NCBI GenBank assembly: GCA_003586115.2
Contig: QVOM02000126.1
Span: 6,369,330 to 6,433,329, forward strand
Direction: 5' to 3'
DNA: 64,000 nucleotides
DNA from: Salvator merianae
Lineage: Eukaryota > Chordata > Lepidosauria > Squamata > Teiidae
This document shows positions 59,812 through 64,000 of the stretch, piece after piece. Numbering within the stretch: position 1 is the stretch's first letter; each line of letters starts with the position of its first letter. The notes below the pieces were generated by a model that saw only the letters and a program-made list of their open reading frames with translations, ran no database searches and was not told the DNA's origin. A program made the translations under genes and the position numbers.

Positions 59812-62664
59812 ACCCATGCATTATTAAAAATTGTGTGCTGCAGTTTGGGAGAAGAGGATCTAAAGGGGTATGGAAGAGTTGCCTTAAAATGGCTTCAACA
59901 TCTCTTGTAACATACGTACAATACTAAACAGAAAGAAGCAGTTAAAAGAGATCTTACAATAAGAAACTGATTAAATCATCCAACGTAAATTCATCTGATT
60001 CACCCTTCACAGCCTTCCATCCCAGCAACCATATTTTTCCCAGGATGAGGAAAGGAAATCTGCCAATAGTAATTGGTCCTAACAGGTACGTGGCACAATA
60101 TTCACAGGGACATCCTAACTGACCCGAATTTTCATGTTCACAGTTGACACATCTACAAACAAAAGATCCTCACTACAAGAAGAAAAGAGAAGAGAACATT
60201 TGCTCCCATGCCCAACATCTAGGTTTCCCCAGTGACACCCTGGAAGTCAACGGCAGGAAACCCAAAGCTAGACTCCACTGGTCCTTGGTCTAAACTAGGA
60301 AAGCTCTTCTTATACGCTTCACTTTTCGCAGGCAAAACACAACAAAATGATACGTTGAGGGCAAGAAAGGTGGTCTGCTTCAGTGGGCTTAGCCAGAGGG
60401 CACTTTTGTATTTTCATGGCAAGGAACTGGCATAGTAGCTGAGAAGGGAATTTGGGCCTTTCTGCACTACCTCAACATGAACCGAATCAGTGGCTCTGGA
60501 TCACCAAGACCCACCGGTTCGGACCATTGTGGTCTTGAACAGCGCCATCTGCAGGAAGATGCTGGTGCAGGCCAGTTCCCACGCGGGGCCCGAGAACTCC
60601 GGAGGGCTAGAAAAGAAAGCTTCTGCCTTGGAATCCCCAGGGAACCCATTTTAGCAAAGAGTTTTGGTGTGCCATCGAAATGGGTTCCTGGTAGTCCAGA
60701 ATATGGAGGCGTAACTTCTGTACACCTCCATGTTCTGGACCAGAGCGGGTTAGTATGTGGTAGATCTTGATATTGAGGTCTACTGGCGATCCAGATCAAG
60801 GGCCTTTTGATTTGGATCACACTCCATCCTGTGTGGACAGAGTGTACAAATGGTAGGATGGGCCTCCCATATTCTGCAGTTGTGATCCCTTTCCTTTTTG
60901 ACAATAATCCTATGTGAACTGGAATATAAAGTTTGGGCCACCCATTCTGCTATTCCAACCTTATGGATTTAATCTTGAAAATGATTTTCAATATTGTTTT
61001 CCCAACCCAGAAACTCAAGTCAGAGCGGCTTTGCCCCCATCATATGATACAAATAAAACACACAAACTCCTATTCTAGAATTATAAAATGAAGATGTTCC
61101 AGTGCTCACAAATGTTACACTGTAAAACAAATCAATGAAGGCGTATAAAGGAGTGGAGAAATTATAGTTCCTTTAATAAAAAGTCAACCAAGGAAAGCGA
61201 AACACACATACACAAACAAAACGTCTAAATCTGCCATTAAGAGCATTGCCAAGCTCTCTGAGATATTTTTCAAATAAGTTTTTTACACTGGGTGGCTTTT
61301 TCATTCCATTACTTGAGGCAGTGGAAAAAGTCCCTGGAAAGTTTGCTTTCAGAGACATCAATATTTCTAAGTACTTTTTAAAGAATAAAAGCCCTGTTTA
61401 AAAAAAAGAGAGAGTTTGGCATTTAGTACTGTATGCTAAAATAATAAGATTGTGTACACACACCTGTTACAGGCCTATCAATTTGAGCAGGAAAACATTT
61501 CACCTCTGCGTCGTAAGTAAAAGTGCTTATTAAAACATTAATCACAGTCTATTATATTCAGCCTCCGTGCCAAACGTTTCCCATTACATCACTGAAAAAT
61601 ATCTATTAACTAAAACCTGATTCTGACAAGTTACAGAGGTATAGAGTTCCTACAGCACAGTAATGTACAAGCCAGGTTGTGTTTTTTTAATGTGAGTGTG
61701 TGAGAGTGTGTGTGTTTGTTTTGAAGAAAAAGCAGAGGTTCACAATCGATTTTGCAGTGGCGAGTAAATTTTAGGTAAGGAGGAGGGAACTGGTGACATT
61801 TATGACTGCAAGGGGGTTGATTTAACTTGTGATTCTACAATAAAATAATTCAAAAATTATTTCAGCCCTCGCCATACTTTATTAAACACGTTTGTGGCAA
61901 TTGTACAACATAGCCGAAGCTCGCTAAACTAGTTTTAACTCCAGTATATGAAGATGTATGCTAGTGCATGCAAAACTCCATTGTCTTGAGAAGGTGGACC
62001 GTGTTTGGAATACAGTCTCACAGGAAATTATAGCAAATGAAAACCACACCACCGTCCTTCCCCCCTCCAATGATGGAGGATTTATGTTTTTACATTTAAA
62101 GCCAGTTATGCAAAGGAACAAAAATACAGCAGCATTGCCTTCTAGCCTTGACAATGGCTGATCTGTAAATTCTGCATATGTTCAAGTCATTATTTTATTA
62201 TTAGAAACATTACATGACTGAGGGGCATACTGTAGTCCAAAATCAGAAAAGCACATTTCTTGATTCAGTACTGTATGCAAGACCAAAAAGTACATTTATT
62301 TACTACGCTGCTGTAAAAATGCTCAATTTTAGGCCTCGCCCGGCCATAAACATACATTTATCTAACTGTGCTATTCTGCAAGCACTGTAACTATTTCATT
62401 TAATCAGGAACTAGCCAAAAAGAGGACTGTGTGTTTCAGTCATCTGCTCCCCAATTCCAAACAAACTAGGAAGTCTGGTTTATAGAGCGCTACATGGGGT
62501 AAACAGTCTCTTCTGCCAGGTATCTGCCCTGATAAGGCCAATTCATAAGCAGCATCTTCCACAGTTTTTCCAAAAACAGGCTTTCTCACAAGAAGTGGTT
62601 TTGTAAAGAAGTCTGGCACCTAGATATTTTAGAACCCACTGTGAGGGAAGAAAAGGCCAAGGCC

Positions 62665-62968
62665 AATAGAGAAAATTCTATTTTCTATTGCACAAAACTA
62701 GGACTAGGGGGCACTCTATGAAGTTGATGGACAGGAGAGTTAGGCTGAGAAGGGAAAGTATTTTTTGCACCCAGAGGGTACTCGGTCTATGGAATTTACT
62801 ACCAGAAGAAGTGGTAACAGCAACTACCTTGGACAGCTTTAAGAAAGGATTAGTCAAATTCATGGAGGACAGGTGAATCCATGGCTACAAGAATCTATGC
62901 CTAGGAACCACCCTTAGACTGGAGAGACAAACAGGATGCTTCTAAAGACCATTTGCAAGAATTTTACT
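62665..62968 (+). mobile_element. CR1 LINE ORF2 tail and 3'UTR start
   Basis: Plus-strand KLMDRRVRLRRESIFCTQRV and WNLLPEEVVTATTLDSFKKG match the CR1 ORF2 C-terminus. It abuts oppositely oriented CR1 pieces at 62969. Confidence 0.8.
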
Positions 62969-63210
62969 GCCCTGCTGGATCAGGCCACAACCCATCTAGT
63001 TCAACATCCCATCTCACACAGTGTCCCACCACTTGCTTCTAGGTATTTCAAACAGAAAACAAAGGAAAAACCTTCACTTATTCTCAACTCCCTGCAAATG
63101 CCCTTTAGAGGCATCCTACCTGTCTCTTCAACCTGGAGGCAGTATATAGGCACCAGTTGTAGTAACCATTGATACGCCAGTTCTTCATGAACTTGTCCAA
63201 TCCCTTAGCA
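62969..63210 (-). mobile_element. CR1 LINE 3'UTR, downstream half of a dimer
   Basis: GCCCTGCTGGATCAGGCCAC through GAACTTGTCCAATCCCTTAG on the plus strand. Confidence 0.85.
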
Positions 63211-63370
63211 CTAAGAGGAGCTCTGCTGGATGAGGCCACGGCCCATCTAGTCCAGCATCCCAACCCACACAGTGGCCCACCCGTTGCTTCTGGGCATCTC
63301 AAGCAGAAGACAAAGGCAAAACCTTCACCTGCTCTCGACTCATGGCAAATAGCCTTGAGAGGCAACGTTA
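63211..63370 (-). mobile_element. CR1 LINE 3'UTR, upstream half of a dimer
   Basis: CACTAAGAGGAGCTCTGCTG then the shared CR1 3'UTR to about 63365. Confidence 0.85.
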
Positions 63371-63535
63371 TGAACAGGAGGGCTATCCAGAGCTACTAGC
63401 CTTGATGGCTGTGTAACTTCCTCTGCCATAGGAGACAGTAGACTTCTAAACGCTGACTGCTCACGTTCAGCTCATGGGCCTCCATGTGAGAACAGGCGGC
63501 GGGACTAGACAAGCCGATTATTTCACCCAGCAGGG
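63371..63535 (+). mobile_element. CR1 LINE fragment, ATTCTATG subtype
   Basis: AGCTACTAGCCTTGATGGCT, CTTCCTCTGCCATAGGAGAC and GGCGGCGGGACTAGACAAGC parallel 48070-48260, but the 3' end is missing, replaced by a SINE. Confidence 0.55.
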
Positions 63536-63820
63536 CACAGTGGTTAAGAACACCAAGCTAGAATCTAGAAGTCCCTCAGTTCGAATCCCCACTCTGCCAC
63601 AAAAGCTTACTAGGTCTTCACAGCTATTGGTAAAATAGCCTCACTGTCTCGTGAATGCCTTAGGAATAATAAACCCTGTGACAAGATCCAGACTGGGGTC
63701 TCTAAGGCAGTCAGATGGACCGTGCCTCATCTCTCTGGCAGGTCCTGCAGTAGTAACTTATCCTGAGGTCTTGTGGTATATATAGGGCAGGACAGAAATG
63801 CAAATAAATAACTTCTGTTC
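63536..63820 (+). mobile_element. tRNA-derived SINE, near full length
   Basis: ACAGTGGTTAAGAACACCAA resembles an A-box side and CAGTTCGAATCCCCACTC a B-box, followed by CCACAAAAGCTTACTAGGTC and a tail GCAAATAAATAACTT. Confidence 0.75.
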
Positions 63821-64000
63821 TTATGATACCACTTTAGTCAGCTGAAGTGTCGCTCACATTTACCTCACTGAGACTTTGCATAAAACCAGCATGATGCTAT
63901 GTCTTCCACAGTGCAGCCCCTACTGCAGCTGTTAGTGAACTACCACCCTTCAAAAGACTTTTTGATGAGGAAATATGGGCTTCTGAGAGTATTCTGGCAA

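Larger units (their letters stand above)
33780..64000 (-). other. MNAT1: MNAT1 intron (upstream of the last exon), repeat-rich
   Basis: About 30 kb in which I find no further MNAT1 exon and no other recognisable gene. It is made largely of LINE 3' ends, SINEs, MITEs and microsatellites listed separately. Stretches without a listed element, such as 35900-37390, 38400-39200, 41700-42200, 44400-46200, 48700-49700, 54000-54800, 56430-57690 and 59400-62650, show only short spurious ORFs to my eye. MNAT1 is a very long gene in human too. Confidence 0.75.

Overview
The window is vertebrate nuclear DNA, most likely from a squamate reptile (lizard or snake). It has spliced genes with GT-AG introns, a CpG-island promoter, and dense old interspersed repeats: CR1 and L2-like LINE tails, tRNA-derived SINEs with a 3' body I associate with squamates, hAT-like and Harbinger-like MITEs, and some L1. 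The squamate assignment rests on the look of these repeats. I could not run a database search.

Three genes were identified by translating exons and matching them to remembered family sequences. (1) SLC38A6, an amino-acid transporter of the SNAT family, is on the minus strand. Its first five coding exons lie between 15906 and 3754, and the rest lies beyond position 1. (2) TRMT5, the tRNA (guanine-37 N1) methyltransferase, is on the plus strand. All five coding exons are present (16202-29667) and join to a 508-residue protein, close to the 509 residues of the human protein. (3) MNAT1, the CDK-activating-kinase assembly factor of TFIIH, is on the minus strand. Only its last coding exon is visible (33659-33779). 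Everything from 33780 to 64000 appears to be the upstream MNAT1 intron. The order and orientation (SLC38A6 and TRMT5 divergent, TRMT5 and MNAT1 convergent) match the human chromosome 14 neighbourhood.

Layout: 1-3753 is SLC38A6 intron 5, with L1 and L2-like debris. 3754-15906 holds SLC38A6 exons 5 to 1. About 15600-16350 is a shared CpG island with 295 bp between the two start codons. 16207-23313 is the long TRMT5 intron 1, with a cluster of palindromic MITEs. 23314-29667 is the rest of TRMT5. 29668-33658 is the convergent intergenic and 3'UTR stretch. 33659-33779 is the MNAT1 last exon. 33780-64000 is intron, full of CR1 and L2-like tails, and contains a 371-bp assembly gap.

Functionally the three genes are unrelated housekeeping-type loci. 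The only shared element is the promoter between SLC38A6 and TRMT5. I see no prokaryote-like system, CRISPR array or novel multigene cassette. The points worth a second look are the TRMT5 leader (a start codon separated from the rest of the ORF by a 7.1-kb intron, preceded by two short uORFs), several clean non-autonomous DNA transposon families with intact target-site duplications, a recurrent CR1-CR1 junction, and a 71-bp exon-like segment in TRMT5 intron 3.
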